A stretch of DNA of 64,000 nt, from NCBI GenBank assembly GCA_949752795.1, contig OX457074.1:28319980-28383979 (forward strand), written 5' to 3'. Position 1 is the stretch's first letter. Every line of letters begins with the position of its first letter. Below, piece by piece: positions 1 through 11,339 of the stretch. The notes under the pieces are model-generated. The model had not been told where the DNA came from. It did no database searches and saw only the letters and a program-made list of their open reading frames with translations. This stretch comes from Hyperoodon ampullatus. Lineage: Eukaryota > Chordata > Mammalia > Artiodactyla > Ziphiidae. The translations under genes and the position numbers were made by a program.

Positions 1-556
1 ACTAAGATCTCACAAGCCTCGCCATGCAGTCAAAAAAAAAAAAAAAAGAAAAAAAAATCGTTCTATCTCAGGGACAGCACAAAGAAGGCAAATGTTGATG
101 ATAATTAGTGCTGACAGTGGTGATTAAACAACAAACCCAGTGCACCAGAGGAAGGGAACATGAGATTAAGAATAAATTAAAAAGGAAATATAGGCAATAA
201 AATAAGGATTTCCTGCACCAAGTTCAAACATCCCATCTTCACACAGGCTTGTCGAGGTATCTGCAGAATTCACTTTCTCCTCCAACTGTTCTTTTTCTGG
301 AAGGTTCACCATACCGCGGTAATCATGACAGCTTCCAGGAGAGTGAAAGTTCTTCCCAAACACTGACTATCAGAGAAAGTTCTGAACAATATAGGTGCGG
401 AGACCCCTCATGCAAGCAGCCCACGGCCCGGAGGCCTAGAGGCTGGGCTCCGGGTCTGGCAGAAAATGTTCTGTGGGTCCCCTGGGGAGTTGGCTGCCCC
501 TTCACGAAGAAGGGCCCCTGGAACCTGGCCCCCGCCGGCTGGGAACTTGAACTTAC
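1..556 (-). other. RNF157: RNF157 intron 3 (partial)
   Basis: This sequence follows the exon 3 donor on the minus strand and continues out of the window. An A-rich run sits at 31-57. I recognise no repeat family and no further RNF157 exon here. A 65-codon minus-strand frame at 166-363 has no match to the expected exon 4 protein sequence, so I treat it as chance. Confidence 0.6.
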
Positions 557-645
557 TTGACGAGTCTTAGTGTATCCTTTCGGATGTTGATCAGGCTTCT
601 CAGAGTCTTCACTGGTTCTTGGGGAGGAGGGGCAGCGTAAGGAAA
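557..645 (-). CDS. RNF157: RNF157 exon 3 (coding, intact)
   Basis: This 89-nt internal exon belongs to the RING-type E3 ubiquitin ligase RNF157, the paralogue of MGRN1. On the minus strand the acceptor reads tttccgacacag and the donor is CAA|gtaagt. It encodes 29 full codons starting FPYAAPPPQEPVKTLRSL and ending in IRKDTLRLV, plus two bases of a Lys codon, so it enters in phase 0 and leaves in phase 2. From memory, RNF157 of other mammals has Val where this copy has Ile after RSL; MGRN1 has a similar segment (HEPVKTLRSLVNIRKDSLRLVR). The exon codes for a conserved N-terminal stretch before the RING domain. In other mammals RNF157 is mainly neuronal and promotes neuron survival and dendrite growth. 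The exon shows no lesion, which suggests recent or continuing constraint. The identification rests on recalled family sequence, but the match is long and the splice phases fit. Confidence 0.93.
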
Positions 646-1660
646 CTGTGTCGGAAACAAAGTGGGAGAAGACTGTGTTTAGAAAGACGGATAACCATAG
701 TAAGTGGACCTGCTCGAGGTCACAGCTAGTGGGAGAGCTGGGATCCGACTTGGTGTCCAAAGTGCTACATTTATCTGCTTTTCCCAGTAGATGAAGCTTA
801 TGTGAGTCAGCATTTAAAATGTGGACACCTAATAAAAACTCCCACTGAAGTTCCAAATACCAAGGGACACACAGTGGCCGAGTTAATCACAAAAGGCTTT
901 TCCACCTGACCTTACACAATGGGGAGCCGGACCTGCAAGGATTTTCCTTCAGTGAAGCCACATGGTGTCTGAAGAATTTAGGAACTGCAAACACAAGAGA
1001 ACCCCATCATGTGTACAGAGTGGAGGCCTGCAAACAGTGAAGAACAAATTTCCTCTGCAGTTGATCATATAAAGCAGAGTTAAAAAAAAAAAAAAATGAG
1101 CCGAAGAGCTCTTTTGGGGTCGTCAAAGGTTTGTGGTTGTCCATCATTTACCTTATGCTTTCACTCTCTTTCCCTGTTTAAACATGTGGGTTTGGAGTAG
1201 TGAGTTGATGACAATGAGGAGATAACAAAGGGGACACAGTAAAACATTTCATTGGGAACTGCTTTGAGAAGATTAAGAGTGATTTAAAATGTTCCTGCTA
1301 TTCTTCTAATGTCATTTGGGCAGTAAACATTTTTTACATGTGATTCCCAGAAGACCCACTAGTATTTGGAGCTTTGTAAAACCGTGGTCCTCCTAGCTCT
1401 GAAGAGTCTACCCCCTCATGCTGGTCTCAGAAAACAGGACATCCACATGAAACTCTGTGTCTTCACAGATTTTTGCTGTTTTACTTGGGAAGCATAATTG
1501 AACCTATGGTATGTTTGATTTTGTGTATTCAGTGTGATCCCTGATACTTCATGTGTATGAATGTGACCCTTAAGAAAATACATTTAATCCAAACTGTCAG
1601 CTGTGCATTCAGATGATTGCTTTGTGGGTATTGTCTAGCAACATTTTGTTTTTTCATTGA
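646..1660. other. intronic, no recognised element
   Basis: There is an A-run at 1081-1096. Otherwise this is AT-moderate intronic sequence in which I see no repeat family, exon or structured element. Confidence 0.4.
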
Positions 1661-1679
1661 CACCTTAGACATATATTCT

Positions 1680-1801
1680 CTTTTTTTTTTTTTGGCCATG
1701 TGGAGCATCTTGCATTATCTTAGTTCCCCGACGAGGGATTGAACCCGGGCCCTCTGCAGTGCAAGTGTGGAGTCCTAACCACTGGACTGCCAGGGAATTC
1801 T
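1680..1801 (-). repeat. CHR SINE, tRNA-head form
   Basis: A T-run is followed by ttttggccatgtgg and a tRNA-like head containing the B-box remnant (gattgaacccgggccc), ending in ccactggactgccagggaattc. It is flanked by a near-perfect 19-bp target-site duplication (caccttagacatatattct at 1661-1679, caccttaaacatatattct at 1802-1820). The single mismatch implies moderate age. Confidence 0.93.
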
Positions 1802-1821
1802 CACCTTAAACATATATTCTT

Positions 1822-2400
1822 TTAAAATATATGATAGGTGGTTTTTCTGATTACAAAGCAATACACGTTCAAGCAGAAAACTTGAAAAACACAAAAAAGT
1901 ACAAAATCAGCCATAATTTCACCACTCAGTAATACCAAAGTTAACTTTTGCAGAATGTGTCTTTTTGAATACGCATCCATCCACCCACCCACCTCCTCCC
2001 TCCCTCCCCCCCCTTTATTTCTCTGCACTGTTTCAAACTGTACCTTCTATTTTATTGTCTCTCTTTCACTTAGAAAGATGTGGCAAATGTTTTAAAGCCT
2101 ATAATTTGACAATATAACTACACACATTAGAGACTGGGGCCTACTTTAATCAATTCTACATTATTCAATGTTTTCAGTTCGTTTTACTTTTTTTTCCTGA
2201 TATAAATGTCGTGGTGAATGCTTTGTCCCTACATTTCTGCATGCCCCTTTGATTATTTCCTTAAGACATTCCTAGAAGTGGAATTACTGGATCAAAGAGT
2301 AAGCATATTTTTAAGACTTTTAAAACTATTTTGCCAAATTGTTCTCCGGAAAGCTGATTCCAACTTTGCTCTCCTGCTTGCAGCGTATCAGGAGGCTTTT
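1822..2400 (-). repeat. ancient L1M fragment
   Basis: In antisense this reads as an old mammalian L1 3' region. Diagnostic phrases are 'gattacaaagcaatacacgttca' near the start and 'cctagaagtggaattactgg', 'atcaaagagtaagcat' and 'attttgccaaattgttctcc' toward the end. A C-rich pyrimidine tract (ccacccacctcctccctccctcccc) lies at 1980-2012 within it. Confidence 0.75.
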
Positions 2401-3430
2401 ATACAGGAAAGCTGAAATCCTAGTTCAGATCCCATCTGTGGCCTATTTCTCCACACACACCCCAGCCCCTTTGCTGGGCTGTCACACTAAAGGAATTTTA
2501 AACAATTTTTAAATAAGCTTAAGCAAAAAGTAATTAGGCAGGAAAACCCAACACAAATGCTTGTCTATTCTAAAGCCAAAATAAATGACTTTGGGATTAA
2601 AATTTTTTTCTGGAGTAGCGAATTTAATCATATTCATTTGCTTAACTCCTACCTGAGTGCAAAAAAAAATAGAAGCTTTCCCTTCACTCTTTGCCCTTTC
2701 CCCTCTATATCCTCCCCACCCCCGCAAAAAGATAAAGAAAAATAAAAGGAAGGTGGGGGGAGTTAATGTTCTTCCCCTTGCATTTAGAATATTACATTTG
2801 ATGATAACTGGAATGGAACACAAATTATTCACTGCTCAGGAAAAGGCATCGTGGGATCAATTGTTTACATATATAAACTATTCTTATAGTATAATAAATC
2901 CACACTTACATTTTTAGCTCTTTACCCTCTGCCTCGCCAAAAGAAAACCATTTAAAATCTGTTTAGGAGAAACTAATCCTGTTTGTAGGCTCTTACCTAC
3001 CAAAGCTTCAGCCTTAGTGGCCGTTCATGTACCCAACCAGAGTCTACCGGCAACACTCAGTGCTGGGTGTAAAGAGAGACTTAAAGTGGAAAAGATAAGG
3101 TCCTGCTCTTTCAGGAAGCAGCCTTATAAGGAAGATGATACAGTTACACAAATAACTGTGACACTAAACAGAAATGCCACAGAAAGGGCAACGATACAGG
3201 AAGTGATCGCTTCTGGCTGAGGTAATCTGGAAGGCTTCATGGAGGAGGTGGTATTTGATCTGGGATCTTGAAGGATAAAGGTAATTTGTAAATTCAGAGA
3301 TGACAGGGAAGACAGACGAAACAGCAGGAACAGAGGCAAACTAAGGAAAATATTCTGCTCTTAGAGTCACCTCCCCTACCTCTGAAGGCCAGGTTAGCCC
3401 ACCGTGACACTAAGCTTCTTTGTGATCTTC
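2400..3430. other. intronic, no recognised element
   Basis: Unique-looking intronic DNA with several short frames of 60-107 codons, none with a recognisable domain and none with supporting splice sites. Confidence 0.4.
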
Positions 3431-3437
3431 GCTTTTA

Positions 3438-3665
3438 AAACGATCATTTATTGAGCACTTACTAGGTGCCAGGCACTATGCTAAGCTCTTTACATACATT
3501 ATCTTAGTTATCCTTGGAACAATCCTGTGAGGGAGAGATGGTTGTTCCCTTTTTGCCGATAAGGACATTGACATAGCAACAGGTTCAGTAACACCTTCCA
3601 AAGTTCCACAAGTTTTAAGGAGAAGAGTTGAGGTTTGAACACATTCTACCTCCATCTTTCTCTAA
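3438..3665 (-). repeat. MIR
   Basis: This is an antisense MIR. It begins with 'catttattgagcacttacta', 'ggtgccaggcactatgctaa' and 'gctctttacatacattatct', and continues through a degraded 'gataaggacattgacatagc' segment to the older head. Confidence 0.85.
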
Positions 3666-4682
3666 GATGCTCCTGGATACAGCTGCTTAACCTAGAGATG
3701 ACGAAGGGATTGAAGTACCCGCTATTAAAAGCTATCTGAAAACACTAACCTATGTCTTTGTTCATTCTTTTTTCTTAGAAAGGCGCTGATGAACTTTTTT
3801 GTTTGCCTACAGTACCTCTTTAACACACGTACCATTACTGTATTATATTTAGGCAAAAAAAGTATCTTAGTTCAATTCATGGCCAGAGATTTCACTCCTA
3901 TGCTAACAGATATGTGTGACATGAAAGCAAAGTAACATCTTCTTGGGACCGAAGGAGATGAAGGTCAGGATGGACACCGGTCCAAGCATTGCCCTGAAGG
4001 AGCCACTCACCGGTCATTCACTGTGCTCAGAACAGCATCAATAACCGTTTCTCAGTTCACATCCACAGTTTCCACTTGCTTTCTTATGACCTTGGAACCG
4101 TAATTTTCTCAGCCCCAGTTGTACCTCATTAGGGAGTGAGTGATGAAAAGAAAGATCAGACAGAATTTATTTTTCTCAGATGCAAGCGCCCTGGCACAAC
4201 TAGGTCAGTAAACGGGAAGAAGTGGCCTTTTCTGTCTTGCACACAACATGCCACCAGGCGCACAGATGGAGGAGGACCCACAGGCCTTCTGCAAGTCGTA
4301 TCCTCACTTCTTGCCTCAAGCTCAGTATGGGCTTAGGAGACGTCTTCCTGTCTCTCAGACAACATCCTGGAGTAAATAAACTCTCAGCACCTTATGAAGG
4401 ACCTTAAAAACAGCTTCCAGGATTCTCTTTCACTTTTCATAATGAAGACAGGCTTATAAAGACTAGTGTGCAAAGAATGAAATCGGGCCTGCTCAGGGAC
4501 TTGTGGCCCAAACCTGCCGGGTCAGTAATGTGTTGACAGAGAATTAAGGCTCAGGTCCCTCTACTCTATTCATCTAAGCAGAAATGCTGCCAGAAGAAAG
4601 CCCTCTTAATGGGGTAAAATTTGGGTAACTGTTGTAACGACAGCTTGCCAACGCCCATCCATGAAAAAAGAGAACATAGGGA

Positions 4683-4738
4683 AACGTTTACTGAGTACTT
4701 ACTATAGGCCGGGCATCATGCTGGGTTCTTTAGATTTT
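4683..4738 (-). repeat. MIR fragment, 5' part of an interrupted copy
   Basis: 'gtttactgagtacttactat' and 'gccgggcatcatgctgggtt' are the antisense 3' end of MIR. The element stops where an L1 fragment begins. MIR-like core sequence resumes near 5015. Confidence 0.7.
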
Positions 4739-4900
4739 TTTTTTCATTTTACTTTATTTAATTTATAAAATATACATAACATGAAATGTATCACCTTAAC
4801 CATTTTTAAGCACACAGTCCAGTGGCAGCAAATGCATTCACATGTCCTGTGCTGTCATCACTCCCATGGAGTTCTGGTTTAGATACATTCTTACTTAATA
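4739..4900 (-). repeat. L1 3' UTR fragment
   Basis: Antisense L1: 'ataaaatatacataacatga', 'aatgtatcaccttaaccatt' and 'ttaagcacacagtccagtgg' are typical of the L1M 3' end. It splits the MIR around it. Confidence 0.7.
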
Positions 4901-5011
4901 TTCTAAACACTAATAGATATGTGGGCCATGCCCACCAGACTGTAAGCTCTTGGAGGAGAGTCTGAAGAGAAATATGTTGGTTGACTGGATAAATGAAGAA
5001 TATCAGTTTTA

Positions 5012-5125
5012 ACACCCCCATTTTGCAGATAAAGAAACTGAGACTCAAAAGATTCATGTAATTATTCAAGGTCTCAGGGCTAATGAGTAGGAGAACCAGG
5101 ATTTGAATCCAAAAGCCACACCGTT
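5012..5125 (-). repeat. MIR core, second part of an interrupted copy
   Basis: 'cattttgcagataaagaaac', 'tgagactcaaaagattcatg' and 'gagaaccaggatttgaatcc' are the antisense MIR core. It probably belongs to the same insertion as 4683-4738. Confidence 0.7.
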
Positions 5126-5129
5126 TGTC

Positions 5130-6095
5130 CTGCAGCTGCCTTGGCTACAGCAGGGCAAGGCTACATGTTCTGATCCCAGGAGTGTTCCAGGTACCTGAGT
5201 TGAGTGTGCAGAGAGTCTGAACGTTAATGATCACTGCAAAAGGTACCGAATTCTGTTCAGGTTCTAGAGGCTGGTCAAAACTCTCTGGATTACACCCTTA
5301 TGCTTAGGCAGCAGTACATACAAAAGCATACCTAATGCCACACTCCTTTTAAATTTTAACAGGAGTATCTAAGGTCTTCTCACAGGAAAGTTTTCTTGGA
5401 GCACTGCATGACAAATTCCTTTTGTCTGTAAGAGCTAACAGCACCTGTAGAAGACACAAAGGTATATTCAGGGTGTGACGTCAGACAACACTGCCAGCAG
5501 AAGAAGGGGAGATGTTCATCGCTGTTTACCTTCTGCCCAAGATGCTCCAATATGTGTTACTGATAGATATTCCTAAAGCACGGTGGTTTCTCCTCTAAAT
5601 TATTTTCAAAGAAAAAAGACATCTACCAATTCATTCAACACGTTCACTATGCCCTGAGCACTATGCTAGCCTGGATTCGGGGATGGACCAGGCACGCCTC
5701 TCTTAGTTCCACCTGTAAGGGGCCCACAACAGAGCGTGCATCTGGCGCCCTGCACTCAGGTACCAGCAGCGCACTCCCCCCCAACCACCGCCGCCCCGCC
5801 CCCGCCCAGGACCGGCCTGCTTGTGTCCACGCCAAAATAAGCCTAAATCTCAGAATAATTTAAATCCCAAACACCTCAAGCCTAGGATGGGAGTATAGTA
5901 CCCACTCGGCCAGAGGAACTCTCTCAATCGGCCCCAGGGGGTTGGCGATCAAGGCTCATATGAATACAGAGCAAGCGCCTCTTTGACCATTTATCCTGGT
6001 GCTCATCAGGTTCCTTGTTCGTTTTCCTTACACCAGCAATGCGCCACTTGGCGGCCAAATGTGGAACTGCCGGTTTAGATAGACCGGATATCGGT
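5130..6095. other. intronic, no recognised element
   Basis: Includes a short GC-rich patch near 5755-5830 (ccccccaaccaccgccgccc), too small to be a CpG island. No gene signal. Confidence 0.4.
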
Positions 6096-6099
6096 ATGG

Positions 6100-6123
6100 G
6101 TGTGTGTGTGTGTGTGTGTGTGT
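6100..6123. repeat. (TG)n microsatellite
   Basis: About 11 TG units, followed by a decayed TA/CA-rich tract to about 6182 (tacacatacgtatatattca, acacatatatgtatgtgtat). Confidence 0.9.
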
Positions 6124-6654
6124 TTGTGTGGAGGGGTACACATACGTATATATTCATATAGACACATATATGTATGTGTATATCAACTATGTATCCTAGA
6201 TTTTCTAACCATTCTAATTTCAAGTATTTTGTTAAACTACCCCCATGTCTGCACTCACATTTTTGCTGTAGAAAATATGGTCCCAGTGCATACGAGATTA
6301 AAGGACCTTACTTCAATTGTAAATTATTGGGTAATTCCCAGTAGTCTGTAAAAGGGACTATAATCCATTCATAAAAATAAATAATTAATTTCAACAAAAA
6401 GTTTTTTTAAGGTACATAATTTGCTAACATTTGCTATTAAATTCAGGCCTGATCATATACACACATTGCATCCTGGATTTGGCCACTGGGAACTCCCTCA
6501 GTTGGCTCCTGTGTCCTTTTGACTGGCCCCATCACTTTTCTGAGCACTTCCTCCTTACTTTCTGGCACCACAAGATATTCCAAGTTCATGCTGTGTTTTT
6601 CTGTCCCCTCCCTGGAACTGATCATGTCTCCAAGGATCCCTGGTTCCTTTTTAG

Positions 6655-6760
6655 AGACGTCTACCTCAGACCATCATGTATACACTAATCTTTTACCAAT
6701 GAACACTTGTTCTGCTTCCAGTTTTCAATATTACAAACAATGATGCAATAAACATTCCCT
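6655..6760 (-). repeat. L1M fragment
   Basis: 'tatacactaatcttttacca', 'atgaacacttgttctgcttc' and 'attacaaacaatgatgcaat' are the antisense L1 3' phrase seen in several other copies in this window. Confidence 0.6.
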
Positions 6761-7470
6761 GAAAGGAAATTTAATAGGAAAAAGGAGGGGGGGTGATGTA
6801 AAAGAAAAACAAATGAATATGACCTAATGCAGTCTTTACTTAAGAAGAAAGAAGCCCCAAATGCCAAAAATCTGCCTCTGAAGAGAAAGGAAATTATTTT
6901 TAGGCAATTTATGACTAAAAGAGAAAAGTACTCATTTTACACATAGACATGTAATATTTGTGTCAGAGAAATAAATAATAGTTAATATGGAAATCAACAT
7001 CTGGGATCATATGAATAGCTCATTTACAGCACTCATTTACATAAGCTCTTGCTTTTATAGCTTTTATGGGTTTTATATTTAAAATTCAGTTCCTTTTGGA
7101 TTTGATGCCTGGTTATTTTCTCAGCTTTCTCTACTTCCCCTCTTCTCAGCTATGTAGTGCGTCCAAGACTTACCAGTGGATATATTTAGACTTGTAATAC
7201 TTTATAACCGTTTCTTAGATCCACATCAGGGAGAACAGTTTACCCTGGTTGAATGATGTGAAATGAATACAAATTTGCCTATTTAACCAGCTGTAGCCCT
7301 GGGGCAGACTGTATTGTGCCTGCTGTCCACCAAAATATCAATGAGCTATATTTACAGCAGTAAAACCCCTTTTCACTAATTTTCCATCCAATCCTCATGG
7401 GAGTCAATCACCCATGTAGAAAGACTGGTGACCACAAAGCTGACAAGATGTGAAAAGACATTTTTTTTCA
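6760..7470. other. intronic, no recognised element
   Basis: AT-rich intronic sequence with no recognised repeat or exon. Confidence 0.4.
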
Positions 7471-7479
7471 CTCAAATCA

Positions 7480-8095
7480 AAGATGTGAGGGAGATACCAT
7501 GAGGGCGTCACATGATGACCTTAACTCAAAGATGCTCTGTGTCCAGGTTTGGTAACCAAAGGAATCCATCCAAGATGGCAGTCTATTTATAGTCTGTAAA
7601 CTCCTCCGCTGGGTCCCCTGGCAGGGTGTACATGGGACCAATGTCCTGGCTATATGACATCACCTCTAAGGTTGATCTTTCCAATATATTTAGACCCTAC
7701 TATGAGTGTGCCCACTTAACCAGTTCTCTTTGATAACAAGAGCATGAAAGATCCACTGCAGAGAAAAGCACCCATCACAAAATCGCCCTGGTCTCTGTTG
7801 ACAACCATCACAGACCCATTTTCTCCCTCTACTTATGGTTTGGGTCTTGACTCATATTGTTCAGGAGTACTCGGACCGGGCAACAGGTTGCGTACACTCG
7901 GACATCAAATGCACCTCCAGGGCTGTGTGCGCTGCTTTGATGACAAGTGAAACCTACTCAACTTCCGGTTCCCCTGATTGAAAGCCCCTCCCATTGGGAT
8001 AAAACACTACCCAATCATCCTGTGCTTCTACAATAAAAGTATCTTTCTGAAGATTCTTTTAGATACAGAGGGTTCTGCCTAACACCAGCTAATTT
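7480..8095 (+). repeat. possible solitary LTR
   Basis: This region has the feel of a retroviral LTR: U3-like text with tandem promoter-like patches, then 'cccctcccattgggataaaa' and 'ctacaataaaag' (polyadenylation-signal-like AATAAA at about 8031), ending in 'gggttctgcctaacacc'. I cannot assign a family, and no target-site duplication is obvious. It could also be unique sequence. Confidence 0.3.
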
Positions 8096-8384
8096 TAAGG
8101 AGAGTTAAAAGGGAAAAAAGTGCGTTTAGTAAAGCAGACACTGTCATCTTTTCCCTCCAGCAAGTTCGTAAATAATTACTAAGGGTCAGAGAAACGACTC
8201 CTTTCAGACCAGCACCCCATTCTAGATGCCTGACTTCCAGAATTCATCTGGTCAGGAGACTGGTAACCCAGCTCACAAATAAGAATCCAGTTTTAAGTAA
8301 GAGATTTTGAGATGCTTAATACTGTAGGTAAAGAATATGCCCAAAGCACCAGTATCAGCCAAAACAGGTATTTTAAAATACACA

Positions 8385-8460
8385 ACAATAAAGCAGAAAC
8401 TAACACACCATTGTAAAGCAATTATACTCCAATAAACATGTTAAAAACTTAAAAAAATTG
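8385..8460 (+). repeat. L1 3' terminal fragment
   Basis: 'aagcagaaactaacacacca' followed by 'attatactccaataaacatg' is the 3' end of cetartiodactyl L1, ending in an A-rich tail. Confidence 0.8.
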
Positions 8461-8791
8461 AAAAAATAAAATACACAACATATACATTTTTTCCAAAGAA
8501 GCATATGAATGTTCTAACGCCACCAAGTATTAGTTTTCCAGTTATTTTATTTAACAGAGGTGTTTTTAGTAGGCCAGTTATTAAGAAGAGCAAGTGGACC
8601 GAAGCCTTCCCCAGTCTATATTTTAAAAACTAAAAACTGTAAGCTGGTCTTCAAGTTGAAAAACTCCAAGCTGCCCACCTGTGCCCCTCCTGAAATATAC
8701 TGACCCTAAAACGATCTCTGTAAGAGCCAAGATCAATTACAAGATTTTCAAGTCTCCATCTCTCATATTTCTGGAAGGAAATATGCTCTGA

Positions 8792-9151
8792 GGGACTTCC
8801 CTGGTGGTCCAGTGGTAAAGAATCCACATTACAATGCAGGGGACGGGGGTTCGATCCCTGGTCAGGGAACTAAGATCCCATATGCCATGGAGCAACTAAG
8901 CCCATGCATCACAACTACTGAGCTCACGCGCCTCAACTAGAGCCCACGTGCCGCAAACTACAGAGCCCACGTGCTCTGGAACCCATGCACCACAACTAAT
9001 GAAGGGAAAAACCCACATGTCACAACTAGAGAGAAGCCCACGTGCCAGAATGAAGAGCCCGCATGCCTCAACGAAGATCCCGTGTACAGCAGCTGAGACC
9101 CAAAGCAGCCAAAAATAAATAAAATAAATAAATAATAAATAAATCTTAAAA
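8792..9151 (+). repeat. CHR SINE, long form
   Basis: Starts gggacttccctggtggtcca, carries the B box ggttcgatccctggtc, and ends in an aaataaataaata-type tail. A perfect 13-bp target-site duplication, aaatatgctctga, lies at 8779-8791 and 9152-9164. Confidence 0.96.
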
Positions 9152-9435
9152 AAATATGCTCTGAAGTCTGCTATGTTAGGAACCTCAGCTTCAGAAAAAG
9201 AATAGTATGAAATACAGAAACAGTTAAGTTTATAAGCCAATCAAATACAGAATTCTAAGCCCAGGTAAGGTCAGTTTCTTTGGCTAAGCTACCTATTTTC
9301 CGATACAGCCCTAGGCCCAGGAAGAAGGCCATTAGTAATTCAAATACCCTAATGAGATTTTATTTTGCTTAGCTCATCATGAGATATGGAAACCCCATAT
9401 AATTGGAACAAAATAGCGTAAAATAAAAACCTATA

Positions 9436-9720
9436 TGTTATACAGCAGAAACTAACACACCATTGTATTTTTTTTTTTTGCGGTATGCAGGCCTCTCACT
9501 GTTGTGGCCTCTCCCTTTGTGGAGCACAGGCTTCGGATTCGCCGGCTCAGTGGCCATGGCTCACGGGTCCAGCTGCTCCGCCGCATGTGTGATCTTCCTG
9601 GACCGGGGCACGAACCCGTGTCCCCTGCATCAGCAGGCGGACTCTCAACCACTGTGCCACCAGGGAAGCCCTAACACACCATTGTTAAGCAATTATACTC
9701 CAATAAAGATGTAAAAAAAA
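9436..9720 (+). repeat. L1 3' end, interrupted by a SINE
   Basis: L1 tail 'tatgttatacagcagaaact' runs to 9466 and resumes at 9671 as 'ctaacacaccattgttaagc' and 'attatactccaataaagatg'. The SINE at 9467-9670 sits in between. Confidence 0.85.
9467..9670 (-). repeat. CHR SINE, short form
   Basis: Poly-T, then gcggtatgcaggcctctcac and a tRNA-like head ending in ccaccagggaagcc. Target-site duplication ctaacacaccattgt at 9452-9466 and 9671-9685, inside an L1 tail. Confidence 0.96.
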
Positions 9721-9860
9721 GACCCAACACAGTCAAAAAATAAATATATAAAAAGAAAATAAAAATAAAAAAATTACTGCTGTTTATAAACCAAAAAAAA
9801 AAACCCTATAGCATATGTATGATAGTTTTAGTTTCTAAATTGTTAATATTAAGCTCTGAA

Positions 9861-10110
9861 GGGACTTCCCTGGTGGTCCAGTGGTTAAGAGCCTGCCTTC
9901 CAATTCAAGGGACGGGGGTTCGATCCCTGGTCAGGGAACTAGGATTCCACATGCTGTGGGGCAACTAAGCCAGCACACCACAACTCCAGACCCAATGTGC
10001 CACAACTAGAGCGAAGCCCACATGCCTCAATGAAAGAGTCCGCATGCCGCAACTAAGACCCAACGCAGCCAAAAATAAATAAATAAATATTTAATTTTTA
10101 AAACAATCTG
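9861..10110 (+). repeat. CHR SINE, shortened long form
   Basis: gggacttccctggtggtcca head, then a body that lacks part of the usual middle, ending in cgcagccaaaaataaataaa. I could not find a clean target-site duplication. Confidence 0.92.
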
Positions 10111-10224
10111 TAATTTGCAGCTAATTTAACAAGGTACCAATCTGTTTCACTTTGCCCTGCTAAGCTTCCAAAAGTCTTGAGAGCTCTGATTATTCTTCAC
10201 TCACTCCTTAATAGCAGTGCGTAG

Positions 10225-10544
10225 GACTGGTCAAGAATTCGCCTGCCTGTACGGGGGACACAGGTTGGAGCCCTGGTCTGGGAAGATCCCACATGTCAGG
10301 GAGCAGCTAAGCCTGTGCGTCACAACTACTGAGCCTGCACTCTTGAACCCGCGAGCCACAACTACTGAGCCCGCACACCACAACTGTTGAAGCCTGCGTG
10401 CCTAGAGCCTGTGCTCTGCAACAAGAGAGGCCACTGGAATGAGAAGCCCGTGCACCACAATGAAGAGTGGGCCCCGCTCGCCACAACTAGAGGAAGCCCA
10501 TGTGTGGCAACAAAGACCCAACGCAGCCAAAAATAAATTTAAAA
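10225..10544 (+). repeat. CHR SINE, long form, 5'-damaged
   Basis: The usual gggacttccctgg start is lost; the element begins in the tRNA region (actggtcaagaattcgcctg). The body and the tail ccaaaaataaatttaaaaa are complete. Target-site duplication aatagcagtgcgtag at 10210-10224, aatagcagtgagtag at 10545-10559. Confidence 0.92.
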
Positions 10545-10739
10545 AATAGCAGTGAGTAGCCAAGGTTATATAAACCAACTGAACTAATTTCTTAGGCTCA
10601 CATATTAAATATATATTAAATATATTAAAGTCTAAGCTCACTTAAAGTCTGTCTGTTATGAAATCTAGAGCTAGAAGTATAACTCTGATGTTCTAGATGG
10701 TGAATCTCAGAAACAAAATACAAATATTTACAATATATC

Positions 10740-11000
10740 ATGCACAGAGTCCAATCCCAAGGTTGATTCACGTCACTGGCTTCTCTCTCATCCTGTGTTC
10801 CATCCTCATCCCTTTCTTGACCTCCTACCTGACATCTCTGTGTCCCTCCACCAGTCACCTATCACCTCTCAGTCCATCCTCGTAAATCTTCACTCCTTTA
10901 ACCACATCCTTCAACACCTCCAATTTTCCTATTCTCAGCAAACACTTCTCTATGGCTCTTCCTCTTTTTACTGATTTCCTGCATGCTATTAAGACCCTGG
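10740..11000. repeat. possible L2 relic
   Basis: Pyrimidine-rich sequence of the style of L2 (cacctctcagtccatcctcg and similar). Weak. Confidence 0.25.
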
Positions 11001-11339
11001 GCTTCTGATCATCTTTCCAGGCTTGTCAGAAGTGATTCCAGTTCATCAAGAAAAAAACAGGTGTCCTAGCCTTAACCATAAGCTTTCTGAGACTAAAAAG
11101 AGCCAAGTTCCAAGTTTAAACGTAGTGCAAAACAAAGACGGCACAACAGATAATAATTTCCCAAGGAGCAATACATGGTCATATCTCCTAACACAGTCTT
11201 GCTCCTGGGTTTATAATGCTCAGTCTGGCCAATTCAAAGATTCTTTAAGCACTACTTAATAATCCACCAAGAAAGCACAGCCCCAGGATTAAGTGGGAAG
11301 TGAAAAGTTCAGCAAGAGGATTTAGTGACTGGCTTCTAA

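Noticed and set aside
166..363. Candidate RNF157 exon 4
   Set aside because: The peptide does not match the expected protein after TLRLVK, and the splice sites are not convincing.
323..856. 177-codon minus-strand frame over RNF157 exon 3
   Set aside because: It reads exon 3 in the wrong frame (TSEDSEKPDQHP) and continues through intron sequence on both sides. The true frame is the FPYAAPPP one, bounded by splice sites.
8792..8880. tRNA gene
   Set aside because: The A/B-box similarity is from the tRNA-derived head of a SINE; there is no intact cloverleaf.
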